Made by a program: the position numbers and the translations under genes
Source: Streptomyces atratus
Lineage (GTDB): Bacteria > Actinomycetota > Actinomycetes > Streptomycetales > Streptomycetaceae
Direction: 5' to 3'
NCBI RefSeq assembly: GCF_014648655.1
Contig: NZ_BMRN01000002.1
Location: 503,813-567,812 of the forward strand
DNA: 64,000 bases
The notes under the pieces: model-generated
Seen by the model: the letters and a program-made list of their open reading frames with translations, nothing else
Databases searched by the model: none
What the model was told of the DNA's origin: nothing
Part shown: piece by piece, positions 16,407-26,135 of the stretch
How positions within the stretch are numbered: position 1 is the stretch's first letter
How the letters are laid out: each line of letters starts with the position of its first letter

Positions 16407-17198
16407 ATGCGTGATCTAGGGGTGGGCTTCGGCTACTTGATAAAGGGACAGCGATGGGTCGGCAGGCACGGACGCTGGTTCGGCTTCGGGCTGCTGCCCG
16501 GACTCGTCACCCTCGTCCTGTATGCGGCGGCGCTCGTCGGCCTCGGCTACGGCGCCGACAACCTGGTGTCCTGGGCGACCCCCTTCGCCGACGACTGGTC
16601 ATCGCCCTGGCTCGGCCTGCTCCGTAACACCCTGACCGTGCTGGTCTTCGCCCTCGGTCTCTTCCTCGCCGTGATCACGTTCACCGCCGTGACGCTGCTG
16701 GTCGGCCAGCCCTTCTACGAGTCGCTCTCCGAGCAGGTCGACCGTACGGAAGGCGGCGAGGTCCCCGAGTCCGGCCTGCCGCTCTGGCGGGACCTGTGGA
16801 TATCCGCCCGCGACAGCGTCCGCATCCTGGTGCGGGTGGGGCTGTACTCGGTGCTGCTCTTCGCCCTCGGATTCATTCCGGTCGTCGGCCAGACCGTCGT
16901 CCCCGTGATCGGCTTCTGCGTCACCGGCTACTTCCTCGCCGAGGAACTCACCGCCGTCGCCCTCCAGCGCCGCGGCATGGTCCTGAAGGACCGGCTCGTC
17001 CTGCTGCGCGGGCGCCGCATGCTGACCCTCGGCTTCGGCGTACCGCTGGGACTCGCCTTCCTCGTCCCGTTCGTCGCCGTGTTCCTGATGCCGGGCGCCG
17101 TCGCCGGAGCCACCCTGCTGGCGAGGGACCTGGTGGCGTCCGACGAGGACGGGGACGATGACGCGGACCCCGCCCCGTACACCCTCGACAAGGACTGA
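16407..17198 (+). CDS. EI24/CysZ-domain membrane protein
   Basis: This 263-aa protein begins MRDLGVGFGYLIKGQRWV and has several long hydrophobic helices (about 30-50, 70-100, 145-170, 205-235) separated by a hydrophilic loop with the family motif GQPFYESLSEQVD. EI24/CysZ-like proteins are inner-membrane proteins; CysZ transports sulfate, but in Streptomyces this group has no proven substrate. It ends DDDADPAPYTLDKD, an acidic cytoplasmic tail. The stop codon is 15 bases before the LysE-type gene and its ribosome binding site overlaps the end of this gene, so they form an operon. Confidence 0.85.
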   Translation: MRDLGVGFGYLIKGQRWVGRHGRWFGFGLLPGLVTLVLYAAALVGLGYGADNLVSWATPFADDWSSPWLGLLRNTLTVLVFALGLFLAVITFTAVTLLVGQPFYESLSEQVDRTEGGEVPESGLPLWRDLWISARDSVRILVRVGLYSVLLFALGFIPVVGQTVVPVIGFCVTGYFLAEELTAVALQRRGMVLKDRLVLLRGRRMLTLGFGVPLGLAFLVPFVAVFLMPGAVAGATLLARDLVASDEDGDDDADPAPYTLDKD

Positions 17199-17213
17199 GG
17201 AGATTCCACGCCC

Positions 17214-17822
17214 GTGACCGAGATCATCGCTGTCGCCGTCATCACCGTCCTCGCCGTCATCAGTCCGGGCGCGGACTTCGCGATGGTCATCCGCAACAGC
17301 TGTCTCTACGGCCGCACGACAGGGCTCATGGCCGCCGCCGGGGTTGCCGCGGGCGTACTCGTCCACGTCACGTACACGATGCTCGGCGTCGGGCTGCTGA
17401 TCGCCTCGTCCACCGCCCTGTTCACCGCGATCAAGCTGGTCGGCGCCGCCTATCTCGTCTACATCGGGCTGCGCACCTTCTTCGCCCGCGGCGATCTCGA
17501 CGTCGACCTGGAGTCCAAGCCGCAGCTGACGCGGTTCGGGGCCCTGCGCACCGGCTTCCTCACCAACGCGCTGAACCCCAAGACCACGCTCTTCGTCGTG
17601 TCGACCTTCACCCAGGTCGTCGGGCCCGGAACCAGCGTGTGGCAGCAGGCCGGCTACGGGCTGTTCATGTCCGCCGCCCACTTCGGCTGGTTCGCCTTGG
17701 TCGCGCTGTTCTTCTCGAACTCGCGCCTGCGCACCTCGATGCTGAAGTGGCAGAAGGCCCTCAACCGGGGCATCGGGTCGGTGCTCGTCGGACTGGGCGT
17801 CACCCTGGGCCTGGCCCGCTGA
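17214..17822 (+). CDS. LysE/RhtB family amino-acid exporter
   Basis: This 202-aa protein has six hydrophobic helices and the LysE signatures: VISPGADFAMVIRNS near the N-terminus, GAAYLVYIGLRTF, and TGFLTNALNPKTTLFVVSTF in the second half. The family exports amino acids or related metabolites by proton antiport. GGAGATT lies about 11 bases before the GTG and overlaps the end of the EI24 gene, pointing to coupled translation. The substrate cannot be deduced. It converges with the flavin amine oxidase gene. Confidence 0.9.
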   Translation: MTEIIAVAVITVLAVISPGADFAMVIRNSCLYGRTTGLMAAAGVAAGVLVHVTYTMLGVGLLIASSTALFTAIKLVGAAYLVYIGLRTFFARGDLDVDLESKPQLTRFGALRTGFLTNALNPKTTLFVVSTFTQVVGPGTSVWQQAGYGLFMSAAHFGWFALVALFFSNSRLRTSMLKWQKALNRGIGSVLVGLGVTLGLAR

Positions 17823-17842
17823 GCGACGCCCCCGGGCCCGGG

Positions 17843-19798
17843 TCAGCCGGTGTGCACCTCCAGCGCCGACCTGACCGCCGACTCCAGCGCCCCCTCGATC
17901 CAGGCCGGCTTGATCGAGGTGTGGCAGCCGGCGAAGTGCAGCGGCCCCTCGACCGAGCGCACATCGGCGAACAACTCGGTGTGCTGGCCCGGCAACAGCA
18001 CCGACGCCTCGCCGTACGCGTACGGATCGCGCATCCACGACTGGGTGGCGCCGACGCCCGTGTAGAAGACCTCGATGCGCTGCCCGTACACGTCCTGCAC
18101 CCCGCCCAGGGCGTGCGGATAGCGCTCGTCGTCGTCCAGCGAGTCCCACTTCAGCGCGTCGTCGGCCCAGCTGTACGAGGCGAGGACGACGCCGCCCGCG
18201 CTCCCCTCGACCGGGTGGGACGGCTGGAACATGAAGCGGTTGGGGTTGTCGGTGACCGATCCGCCGCCGATGACATGCGCCGCCTCGGGCTGGTTGCGGG
18301 CGGTGGCCCGGTACGCCGCGTAGTGCACGCGCTGGTTGGGCGGGAGATGACCGCGCGGTACGGAGGGGTGGGCGCCCAGCAGCGAACCGTCGGCCGGCGC
18401 CTTGCCCAGCCGGTAGGCCTCGTACAGACCGGGCTTGATCTTCTCCAGCTCGGTCTTCCACTCCTTCTCCTCGAACTCCCACCAGCGGCGGCTGAATTCG
18501 AGCAGCACCTTGGTCGCCGCGTCGTAGTGGATCTCGGTGATCGCGCGCCGCTTGCCGTACGAGAGCAGGGGCGTGACGGGGATGTGGCGCAGCCCGGAGA
18601 ACGGCACGGTGATGATCGCCCGGTCGCCGGTGAACGTCTCGCGCACGACCTTGCCGTTACGGCCCTCGGACACCGTCTCGACCCGGACGCTGTCGGCTTC
18701 GTAGCTGATCCTGGCGGCCCGGCGGTCCAGCCGCACCAGGTCCTTCACCCGTGCGTACATGGCGTCGGCAAGGGTGGCCGTGCCGTCCGGCAGCTCGAAG
18801 AACGCGGTGTCCGGGCTGATCAAGGAGGCCCCGATGAAGCTGTGCACAAAGGCGAGATGGAGCCGGGAGGTGAGGTTCTCGACGGTGCCGATGAGGTCGA
18901 TGGTGCGCTCGTCGAGCTTGGCCGCCTCGGTCAGGAAGCGGAACATCGACCAGTGTCCGTACCGCTGGATGACCCGCGCCCAGCCCTCGACGAGCTCGCG
19001 GCCCTCCTTGCCCTCGAACTCCTTGCGCACGGGGGCGAAGGCCTCCCGCACGATCGTCGCGGCGGTCTTGTTCTCGAACTCCGCGGGGACCCCGAACGAG
19101 CGGTTGATCGCCTGCGGCTTCTGTGCGTAGTCGGCCTTGCGCATCCGGATGCCGTTGACGTGGATCCAGGTGCGGTTGACCGGTCGGCCCTCGGTGTCGA
19201 CATCGACCAGGTAGAAGCGGCGGCGCTTCAGGTCGAAGCTGTCCATGAGCCCGGTGACGAGCGGGTGGCTGTCGGGGATCCGCATGGCGCCGGCCTCGGC
19301 GTACTGCTTCGGGTCGGCGAACGGTGCCTTCGCGTTCTCGTGGCCGCCCTTGCGGAAGGTCTTGATCCGGCCGCCGACACGGTTGCCGTTGGCCTCGATC
19401 ACGGTGACGGTGTGCCCGGCGCTGCGGAGCAGATGGGCGGCGGTGAGCCCGGCCGGGCCCGCGCCGACGACCAGCACCTTCTTGGGGGCCTTGCGGCTGC
19501 GCGGCAGGCCCTTGGACAGCAGGATGTCGCGGTAGAGGGGGACCAGCGGCTGGTTCTGTTCATCGCGTACGAGGATGGCGCGGGCGATGTTCAGGCAGGC
19601 GTCCCAGTCCGAGCCGGGGGCGGCCGCGGGAGCGAGCGAGGTTGCGGATGCGGCGGGCGCACCAAGGGCGCCCGGCGCGGCGGCACTTGCGGAGCCCACG
19701 GCGGTCGTGGCAAGGGCGGCGGCACCGGCGGCGGCACCTGTGATCACGGTGCGCCGGGAGGGCAGGCCGGAGGACGGTCCGGCAGGCTTGGAAGTCAT
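17843..19798 (-). CDS. secreted flavin amine oxidase (L-amino-acid oxidase type), Tat signal
   Basis: This 651-aa protein begins with a Tat signal ([19 protein letters not shown], then an Ala-rich cleavage region near residue 45). The FAD-binding motif [17 protein letters not shown] with [13 protein letters not shown] follows (about 110-150), then a long amine-oxidase domain. Near the C-terminus, [21 protein letters not shown] is the second FAD contact. Such enzymes oxidise L-amino acids or amines outside the cell, releasing ammonia and H2O2. The substrate is not clear. ATG 19798 was chosen; GTG 19807 is also in frame. A TetR gene lies upstream in the same direction. Confidence 0.87.
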   Translation of the reverse strand: MTSKPAGPSSGLPSRRTVITGAAAGAAALATTAVGSASAAAPGALGAPAASATSLAPAAAPGSDWDACLNIARAILVRDEQNQPLVPLYRDILLSKGLPRSRKAPKKVLVVGAGPAGLTAAHLLRSAGHTVTVIEANGNRVGGRIKTFRKGGHENAKAPFADPKQYAEAGAMRIPDSHPLVTGLMDSFDLKRRRFYLVDVDTEGRPVNRTWIHVNGIRMRKADYAQKPQAINRSFGVPAEFENKTAATIVREAFAPVRKEFEGKEGRELVEGWARVIQRYGHWSMFRFLTEAAKLDERTIDLIGTVENLTSRLHLAFVHSFIGASLISPDTAFFELPDGTATLADAMYARVKDLVRLDRRAARISYEADSVRVETVSEGRNGKVVRETFTGDRAIITVPFSGLRHIPVTPLLSYGKRRAITEIHYDAATKVLLEFSRRWWEFEEKEWKTELEKIKPGLYEAYRLGKAPADGSLLGAHPSVPRGHLPPNQRVHYAAYRATARNQPEAAHVIGGGSVTDNPNRFMFQPSHPVEGSAGGVVLASYSWADDALKWDSLDDDERYPHALGGVQDVYGQRIEVFYTGVGATQSWMRDPYAYGEASVLLPGQHTELFADVRSVEGPLHFAGCHTSIKPAWIEGALESAVRSALEVHTG

Positions 19799-19917
19799 GC
19801 GCCCCACCCTGGGGCGCCCGGGACGGTGGCCCTTGCCCGGACGCGCGTAGATCGTTCGGAAATCACCCGCAGGTGGGGATTGTCGATCTTGTCGTACAGG
19901 TGTCGGTGCAGGTCATG

Positions 19918-20514
19918 TCATGATCGAGGGTTCTCGGGGGCACTCGACTCCGTCGACCGCAAAAGTGTCAGGAAATCCTGGAAAGCCGCCGGCATGTCCA
20001 CCGAATCCGGGTCCAGCAGCCACTGGTACTGAAGCCCGTCCATCATCGCCACCAGCAGCGGCGCCGCGCGCTCCGGAGTCAGGCCGCCCGGCAGCCGCTC
20101 GCCGTACTCGGCGCGAAGCATCGCCGCCATGCTCGCCCGGACCTGGGTGTAGCGGCGGGTGAAGAACTCCCGTGCGGGATGGCCCTCCGTCACGCTCTCG
20201 CCGAGCAGCGCCGAGAACGTCTGGACGATGCCGGGCCGCATCGCGTTGTACTCGACGAGCGAGGCCAGCAGATCGATCCGCCATGTGCCGTCGCTCCGGG
20301 TGCCGCCGCCCGTGTCCCATTGGTCGCGCTCCTCCAGCACGGCGACGAGCAGCGCCTCCTTGGTCGGGAAGTAGTGCAGGAGCCCCTGCTGGCTGAGGCC
20401 GACCCGCTCGGCGACAGCACTCAGCGAGGCACCGCGGTAGCCGCGCTCGGCGATCATTTCGAGAGTGGCGCGAAGAATCTCCGCCCGCCGCTCCGCGCTT
20501 CTGGCCCGCACCAT
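19918..20514 (-). CDS. TetR/AcrR family regulator
   Basis: This 198-aa regulator has an N-terminal TetR HTH (RRAEILRATLEMIAERGYRGASLSAVAERVGLSQQGLLHYF, given here by its key turns GYRGAS and GLSQQGLLHYFPTKE) and a helical ligand domain. ATG 20514 gives the usual 10-residue lead to the HTH; ATG 20571 would add 19 residues but has no ribosome binding site. It is divergent from the GH3 beta-glucosidase gene, which it likely represses, and also lies 119 bases upstream of the amine oxidase gene. TACCGGTA at 20606-20613 in the divergent region is a small palindrome that could be part of an operator. Confidence 0.88.
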   Translation of the reverse strand: MVRARSAERRAEILRATLEMIAERGYRGASLSAVAERVGLSQQGLLHYFPTKEALLVAVLEERDQWDTGGGTRSDGTWRIDLLASLVEYNAMRPGIVQTFSALLGESVTEGHPAREFFTRRYTQVRASMAAMLRAEYGERLPGGLTPERAAPLLVAMMDGLQYQWLLDPDSVDMPAAFQDFLTLLRSTESSAPENPRS

Positions 20515-20665
20515 CTCCCGGCCCCTTCCGGTGCTCCATCGGTTCCGCCCCGAGGACCGTACGCCATCCATACAGATTACAGACTGATAACGAAACCTAC
20601 TGCTCTACCGGTAACGGAGTCACTATGGAGACATTCAGTGCAGGAACCGACGAGGAGGTACGGCC

Positions 20666-23137
20666 GTGGCAGGCGCGTCCACATCCACCAATCCCGATGC
20701 GGCCCGCGAGGCCGCGGTCGATGCGGCGCTGGCCGCGCTGGGGCTCGACGACAAGACGCGGCTGCTGGCCGGCCAGGACATGTGGTCGCTGCCCGAACTC
20801 CCCGCCGTAGGGCTGGGCTCCCTGGTGATGTCCGACGGGCCGATCGGCGTCCGCGGGGTCGCCTGGACCGCCGACGACCCGTCCGTCGCACTGCCCTCGC
20901 CCACCGCGCTCGCCGCGACCTGGGACCCGGCGCTGGCCCGCCGGGCCGGCCGGCTGCTGGCCCAGGAGGCCCACCGCAAGGGGGTGCACGTCCTTCTCGC
21001 CCCGACCGTGAACCTCCACCGGTCCCCGCTCGGCGGCCGCCACTTCGAGACGTACAGCGAGGACCCGTACCTCACCGGCGAGATCGGCACCGGCTATGTG
21101 CGGGGCGTGCAGGACGGCGGCGTCGGTACGACCGTCAAGCACTTCGTCGCCAACGACGCCGAGACCGACCGCTTCACCGTCGACAACATCGTCGCCCCGC
21201 GAACCCTGCGCGAGATCTATCTCGCCCCGTTCGAAAGGATCGTCAAGAACGCCCACCCGTGGGGCATCATGGCCGCGTACAACCGGGTCAACGGCTCCAC
21301 CATGACCGAGCACCGCTATCTGCAGAACGCGGTGCTGCGCGGCGAATGGGGCTTCGACGGCTACATCGTCTCCGACTGGCTGGCCGCCCGCTCCACCGTC
21401 GCCACCGTCAACGGCGGCCTCGACGTCGCCATGCCGGGCCCCAGGACCGTGTACGGGAAGGCGCTCGCCGACGCCGTACGGGCCGGTGAGGTCGAGGAGT
21501 CCGTCGTCGACGGAGCTGTACGCAACGTGCTGCGGCTGGCCGCCCGTGTCGGCATCCTGGACGGCGCCCCGCCCGTCGTCGACGAGGCCGGACGCCCCGA
21601 GACCGTCGACGGAGACGCACTGGCCCGCGAGATCGCCCGCCGCTCCTTCGTCCTCGTACGCAACGAACGCGCCGCGCTCCCCATCGACCCGGCCGCCGTC
21701 CGCAAGGTCGCGCTCAGCGGGGCGCTCGCCCGGGACGCCCGGGTCCTCGGCGGCGGTTCCGCCCAGGTCTTCCCGCACCACATCGTCTCGCCGCTGGACG
21801 GCCTCGTCGCCGCCCTCCCGGAGGACGTCCTCGACTACCGCGTCGGCGCCGACCCGAACGACGAACTCGTTCCCGCCGAGAAGGGCTTCGAGCTCAGGGC
21901 CGTCTGTTACGACGCCTCCGGCACCGTCATCGGCTCCGCCCCGCTGCACAGCGGCACCGTCCAGTGGATCGGCAGCGACTTCCCCGAGGGTGTGACCCGC
22001 GAGACGCTGCACAGCGTCGAGATCACCGGCACCTTCGTCCCGCGCGACGGCGGCGAGCACGTCTTCGGCACCCGCGGCACCGGAGCGCTCAGCCTCACCG
22101 TCGCCGGCGAGACCCTGTACGACGAGGTCCACCGGGTCACCGGTTCCGCCGATCCCGGCGAGGCGTTCTTCGGCAACCCGCTGGAGCGCGGCCGGATCGC
22201 CCTCACCGCGGGCGAACCCGTCGAGGTCTCCCTGCGGCAGATCCCCGACACCCTGGGCGACGACGCACCGATCCCCGGCGTCTCGTTCTCCTTCTGCCAC
22301 CTCGGCCCGCGCCGCGACCCCCAGGAGCTGATCGCCGAGGCCGTCGAGTCGGCCCGCGCCGCGGACACCGCGATCGTCGTCGTCGGCACCACCGAACGCG
22401 TCGAGTCCGAAGGCTTCGACCGCACCGACCTGAAGCTCCCCGGCCACCAGAACGACCTCGTCAGGGCCGTCGCCGCCGCCAACCCGAACACCGTCGTGAT
22501 CGTCAACTCCGGCTCCCCGGTGGAGCTTCCGTGGCGCGACGAGGTCGCCGCGGTCCTGCTCGGCTGGTTCCCCGGCCAGGAGGCCGGTCACGCCCTTGCC
22601 GATGTCCTGCTCGGCGCCGAGGAGCCGGGCGGCCGCCTCCCCACCACCTGGCCGGTCGCGCTCGCCGACGTCCCGGTCTCCTCCACCACCCCCACGGGCG
22701 GCGAACTCCACTACGAGGAGGGCGTCTTCGTCGGCTACCGGGCCTGGGAGAAGGCCGGCACCACGCCCGCCTACCCCTTCGGCCACGGACTCGGCTACAC
22801 CACCTGGGAGTACGAGAGCCTGGTGGCCGGTCCCGACACCGCCACCGTCCGCCTCCGCAACACCGGCATCCGGCCCGGAGCCGAGACCGTCCAGCTCTAC
22901 CTGGCGCCCCGGGAGGACACCGCCGAACGCCCGGTCCGCTGGCTGGCCGGCTTCGCACGGATCGAGGCGGCCCCCGGCGAGAGCGCCGAGGCGGTGATTC
23001 CGCTGGAGCGGCGCGCGTACGAGATCTGGGACGAGACGGCGTACGACTGGACCCTCGTCCCCGGCACGTACGAGGTGCAGGCGGCACGCTCGCTCGGTGA
23101 CGTACGTCTGACGGCGGCCGTGGACATCAAGGAGTAG
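20666..23137 (+). CDS. GH3 beta-glucosidase with PA14 insert
   Basis: This 823-aa glycoside hydrolase family 3 enzyme has the TIM-barrel domain (about 20-290; nucleophile Asp in GYIVSDWLA), the alpha/beta sandwich (about 300-660), a PA14-like insert (about 405-525; HVFGTRGTGALSLTVAGE) and a C-terminal Fn3-like domain with FGHGLGYTTWEYESL. It hydrolyses beta-glucosides, probably plant-derived oligosaccharides; there is no signal peptide, so it acts inside the cell. GAGGAGGT precedes the GTG. The divergent TetR gene and the downstream aldose epimerase suggest a sugar-use locus. Confidence 0.92.
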   Translation: MAGASTSTNPDAAREAAVDAALAALGLDDKTRLLAGQDMWSLPELPAVGLGSLVMSDGPIGVRGVAWTADDPSVALPSPTALAATWDPALARRAGRLLAQEAHRKGVHVLLAPTVNLHRSPLGGRHFETYSEDPYLTGEIGTGYVRGVQDGGVGTTVKHFVANDAETDRFTVDNIVAPRTLREIYLAPFERIVKNAHPWGIMAAYNRVNGSTMTEHRYLQNAVLRGEWGFDGYIVSDWLAARSTVATVNGGLDVAMPGPRTVYGKALADAVRAGEVEESVVDGAVRNVLRLAARVGILDGAPPVVDEAGRPETVDGDALAREIARRSFVLVRNERAALPIDPAAVRKVALSGALARDARVLGGGSAQVFPHHIVSPLDGLVAALPEDVLDYRVGADPNDELVPAEKGFELRAVCYDASGTVIGSAPLHSGTVQWIGSDFPEGVTRETLHSVEITGTFVPRDGGEHVFGTRGTGALSLTVAGETLYDEVHRVTGSADPGEAFFGNPLERGRIALTAGEPVEVSLRQIPDTLGDDAPIPGVSFSFCHLGPRRDPQELIAEAVESARAADTAIVVVGTTERVESEGFDRTDLKLPGHQNDLVRAVAAANPNTVVIVNSGSPVELPWRDEVAAVLLGWFPGQEAGHALADVLLGAEEPGGRLPTTWPVALADVPVSSTTPTGGELHYEEGVFVGYRAWEKAGTTPAYPFGHGLGYTTWEYESLVAGPDTATVRLRNTGIRPGAETVQLYLAPREDTAERPVRWLAGFARIEAAPGESAEAVIPLERRAYEIWDETAYDWTLVPGTYEVQAARSLGDVRLTAAVDIKE

Positions 23138-23151
23138 CGGCCCCGGGTACG

Positions 23152-23194
23152 GGAGAGCCCCGGCGCGGTACCTGACCCCGCTCCGGGGCTCTCC
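23152..23194. terminator. terminator between GH3 and galM-type genes
   Basis: GGAGAGCCCCGG (23152-23163) pairs perfectly with CCGGGGCTCTCC (23183-23194) across a 19-base loop. It lies between convergent genes and can serve both. Confidence 0.8.
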
Positions 23195-23204
23195 TCATGC
23201 CGGT

Positions 23205-24221
23205 TCATGCCGCCGGCGCACCTCGGCGCACCGCGAATCCGTACACCGTCGTCGAGACGTACTCCTCGCCCGGCCGCAGCACCGTGCTCGGGAACTCGGG
23301 CCGGTTCGGGGAGTCCGGGAAGTGCTGGGTCTCCAGCGCGATCCCGGCACAGGGCCCGAACGGCCGCCCGTCGAAGTGGTCCGCCGTGTACAGCTGCATC
23401 CCGGGCTCCGTCGTGGTGACGGTCAGGACGCGCCCCGACACCGCGTCGTACAGCTCGGCCGCCGGGCCCGGGCCGGCACCGTCCAGCACGAAGTTGTGGT
23501 CGTAGCCCGCGCCGACCGGCTTCGGCTCACGGAAGTCGAACCGGGTCCCGTCCACCGGCAGGAACTCGCCCGTCGGGAGCGACTCGGCGTCCGCCGGAGT
23601 GATCTGCCCGGCCGCGATCCGCAGCACCTGCCCGAGCGCGCTGCCACTGTCGCCGCCCGCGAGATTCCAGTACGTGTGATTCGTCAGGTTCAGCACCGTC
23701 GGGGCGTCCGTCGTCGCCCGGTACGCGATCCGCAGCGCCCCGCCCTCGTCCAGGGTGTACGTCGCCGACACCGTCAGACGCCCCGGGAAGCCCTCCTCGC
23801 CGTCCTCGGAGACCAGGGAGAGCCGGACACCGTCCGCCACCTCCCGCGCCTGCCACACGCGCTTGTCGAAGCCCCTGGCCCCGCCGTGCACATGGTTGCG
23901 CCCCTCATTGCGCGTCACCCGGTGCGTCCGCCCGTCCAGTTCGAAACAGGCACCACCGATCCGGTTCGCGTACCGCCCGACCAGCGCGCCGAAATACGGA
24001 CCCGAATACGTCTCGTAACCGGCGAGATCCGGCAGCCCGAGCGCCACACCCGCCCGCTCCCCGTCCCGGCCGGGCACCTCGACCGACTGCACGATGCCGC
24101 CGTACGTCAGGACACGCACCCGCGTACCGTCGCGCTCCAGCGTCCAGCGGTGCACCACGGTGCCGTCCGCGAGGGTGCCGAACTCTTCCGTACGCAGCGC
24201 CGTGCCCGAACCTGTGTCCAT
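23205..24221 (-). CDS. galM: aldose 1-epimerase (GalM type)
   Basis: This 338-aa mutarotase interconverts alpha- and beta-anomers of aldoses. Catalytic residues are visible: His in LTNHTYWNL and Glu in IALETQHFPDSPN, with RNEGRNHVHGG near residue 100 and GRYANRIGG in the N-terminal part. ATG 24221 gives MDTGSGTALRTEEFG, a normal N-terminus. It stops 11 bases from the GH3 terminator and follows the SGNH lipoprotein gene by 11 bases, so the two minus-strand genes are likely co-transcribed. Confidence 0.92.
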   Translation of the reverse strand: MDTGSGTALRTEEFGTLADGTVVHRWTLERDGTRVRVLTYGGIVQSVEVPGRDGERAGVALGLPDLAGYETYSGPYFGALVGRYANRIGGACFELDGRTHRVTRNEGRNHVHGGARGFDKRVWQAREVADGVRLSLVSEDGEEGFPGRLTVSATYTLDEGGALRIAYRATTDAPTVLNLTNHTYWNLAGGDSGSALGQVLRIAAGQITPADAESLPTGEFLPVDGTRFDFREPKPVGAGYDHNFVLDGAGPGPAAELYDAVSGRVLTVTTTEPGMQLYTADHFDGRPFGPCAGIALETQHFPDSPNRPEFPSTVLRPGEEYVSTTVYGFAVRRGAPAA

Positions 24222-24232
24222 GATCACAAACT

Positions 24233-25150
24233 CTACGCCGGGGGCCGGGCCGAGGTGACATTGCGGTACGCGATCTCCGCCAGCCGCGCCTGCCCGTTCC
24301 GCCCCGGATGGAACCAGTCCCACTGGCTGAGCTGCTTGCCGGTGAACCGGTAGTCGAAAACCGCCCCGCCGTCGTAACGGCAGCGCCGGTCCTTCGCGCA
24401 GACCTTCCGCAGCACGTCGTTGTACGCCACGACCCGTTCCTGCACCGAGCTGCGCCGGGCCGTGGCGTGCGCGCCCATGTCGTCCGCGTCACCCAGCATC
24501 GACTGACAGATCCCCAGCTTCCAGATCTGCTTGCCCAGCGCGTTGCCGCGCCCCGTCGACCAGAGCCGCTTGAGATCCGGCACGCTCGACACATACACCT
24601 GCGCCTTGGGCGCCCCGGCGCGCAACTGACGCATCGAAGCCTCGAACGACGCCCGGAAATCCGCCACCGGAGTCATGAGCCGCGCCGAGTCGCGGCAGGC
24701 GTCATTGGCGCCGATCATCACCGTCACCAGATCCGGCTTCTCCTTCGCGGCCAGCGCCATCTGCTCCGGCAACTGCGCGATCCTGGCCCCCGTCTCGGCA
24801 TGGTTCCAGCTGCGCTCGGCGGCCCCCGACTCACCCAGCAGCCGCACGGCGAGGCTGCGCACCTCGCTGTCCGTGCCGGTCGCCCAGGACACCTTCGGGC
24901 AGTCCGCCAGCACCGAACAGGCGTCGAAACCGCGGGTGATGGAGTCACCGACGGCGGCCACCGACCCGGGTCTGCGGTCCCAGAGGGGGCCCGGCTTGGC
25001 GGGCGGCCGCCGCTTTTCGGCCGCCGCCCCCTTCGTCGTCTCGTCCCGGCCGGTGTCGCAGCCGGCCAGAGCGGCCGTGCCGAGCAACGAGACGGCCGTC
25101 AGGACGGCGGCCACGGTACGCGAACGGTGGCGGGCGGAACGATCCTGCAT
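24233..25150 (-). CDS. SGNH/GDSL-hydrolase lipoprotein
   Basis: This 305-aa protein begins with a lipoprotein signal (hydrophobic stretch then LAGC, Cys about 31). SGNH blocks follow: VAAVGDSITRG (nucleophile Ser), a conserved Gly in the ETGARIAQL region, MIGANDAC (Asn) and DWFHPG (Asp/His). It is therefore an extracellular, membrane-anchored esterase or lipase of the GDSL type. Substrate unknown. ATG 25150 is preceded by GAGGGGAG. It lies directly upstream of the epimerase gene. Confidence 0.88.
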   Translation of the reverse strand: MQDRSARHRSRTVAAVLTAVSLLGTAALAGCDTGRDETTKGAAAEKRRPPAKPGPLWDRRPGSVAAVGDSITRGFDACSVLADCPKVSWATGTDSEVRSLAVRLLGESGAAERSWNHAETGARIAQLPEQMALAAKEKPDLVTVMIGANDACRDSARLMTPVADFRASFEASMRQLRAGAPKAQVYVSSVPDLKRLWSTGRGNALGKQIWKLGICQSMLGDADDMGAHATARRSSVQERVVAYNDVLRKVCAKDRRCRYDGGAVFDYRFTGKQLSQWDWFHPGRNGQARLAEIAYRNVTSARPPA

Positions 25151-25400
25151 CCCTTGGCTCCCCTCGGTTATGCCCCCGGCAACCCCTCGTGGCACCGGTC
25201 GGAAGGCCCGGCCGCCCTGCAGGGTGAAAGCTGAGCGAATGATGGGCCCAGGACCGACGGTACGTCACACCTCGGACGCCGCCGCGCGGTAGCTTTTCCT
25301 CGTCGAACCAGCGGCGCTTCCCCTCACCCGGCTCCATTCGGGTGGTTTTCTGTAAATCACATCACGTCACATACTGTCCCTTTTCAGGAGATTCACCCCG

Positions 25401-25505
25401 ATGCTGTTTACTGATGACAACCTCGGGAACCGGCCGAGAAGAGACGGTACGGGCGCAAGGCCGCTGGGAAAGGCGAACTTCGTCCCACACTGGAGGTCCC
25501 GGTGA
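25401..25505 (+). CDS. 34-aa leader-like small ORF upstream of DUF3145
   Basis: The ATG at 25401 has a strong ribosome binding site (AGGAG, 11 bases upstream). The frame encodes MLFTDDNLGNRPRRDG and ends at a TGA (25503-25505) that overlaps the GTG start of the DUF3145 gene (25502). Such GTGA overlap is typical of coupled translation. The product is short, basic and of unknown function. It could be a leader peptide, a small protein, or the chance result of an upstream ribosome binding site. Confidence 0.45.
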   Translation: MLFTDDNLGNRPRRDGTGARPLGKANFVPHWRSR

Positions 25506-25996
25506 CGACACGTGGAGTTCTGTACGTTCACTCCGCACCGCGCGCGCTCTGCCCCCATGTCGAATGGGCGGTGGCGGGTGTCCTCGGTGTGCGGGTCCAG
25601 CTGGACTGGATCAGACAGCCGGCCGCGCCCGGTACCTGGCGGTCCGAGTTCTCCTGGCAGGCCAGGCCCGGCACGGCGTCGAAACTGGCCTCCGCGCTGC
25701 GCGGCTGGGATCTGCTGCGCTTCGAGGTGACGGCTGAGCCGAGCCCCACGTCGGAGGGCGAGCGCTACAGCTCCACGCCCGAACTGGGCATTTTCCACGC
25801 CGTCACCGGCATGCACGGCGACATTCTGGTGCCCGAGGACCGGTTGCGGGCCGCACTGGCGCGGTCGGTGCGGGGCGAGACCGACCTGGAGGCCGAGATC
25901 GCCAAGCTCCTCGGTAAGCCGTGGGACGACGAGTTGGAGTCCTTCCGCCACGCGGGAGAGGGCGCGCCGGTGCGGTGGCTGCACCAGGTGGTGTGA
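25502..25996 (+). CDS. DUF3145 domain protein
   Basis: This 164-aa protein (MTTRGVLYVHSAPRALCPHVEWA) matches the actinobacterial DUF3145 family, for example RGVLYVHSAP and TPELGIFHAVTGMHGDILV. It is soluble, with mixed alpha/beta content and no catalytic motif I recognise. GGAGG precedes the GTG. In Streptomyces it sits beside the fab cluster, as here, where it converges with fabF and is separated from it by a bidirectional terminator. A role near fatty acid synthesis is only a guess from position. Confidence 0.88.
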   Translation: MTTRGVLYVHSAPRALCPHVEWAVAGVLGVRVQLDWIRQPAAPGTWRSEFSWQARPGTASKLASALRGWDLLRFEVTAEPSPTSEGERYSSTPELGIFHAVTGMHGDILVPEDRLRAALARSVRGETDLEAEIAKLLGKPWDDELESFRHAGEGAPVRWLHQVV

Positions 25997-26005
25997 GGGC
26001 GCAAC

Positions 26006-26027
26006 TTCAGCCCCTCCGGCGATTGAG
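26006..26027 (-). repeat. dispersed REP-like motif, copy C
   Basis: The reverse complement reads CTCAATCGCCGGAGGGGCTG followed by AA, close to the motifs at 7971, 38999 and 39029. It lies right after the DUF3145 stop codon. Confidence 0.5.
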
Positions 26028-26073
26028 GAACGGGGGTCCGGGGGCGAAGCCCCGAGACGCCCCGTGCAACGGA

Positions 26074-26109
26074 CGAAACCCGTCTCCCCAGCTGGGGAGA
26101 CGGGTTTCG
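26074..26109. terminator. bidirectional terminator between DUF3145 and fabF
   Basis: A 36-base perfect palindrome centred on CCCAGCTGGG, with flanks CGAAACCCGTCT and AGACGGGTTTCG. It sits between convergent genes, and the A/T edges give short T-tracts on both strands. Confidence 0.9.
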
Positions 26110-26135
26110 GTGTACCGGGGGCCGCGGACCGCAGG

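Noticed and set aside
20597-22786. A 729-codon minus-strand frame opposite the GH3 gene
   Set aside because: Antisense shadow of a gene with complete family motifs; the translated product has no recognisable domain.
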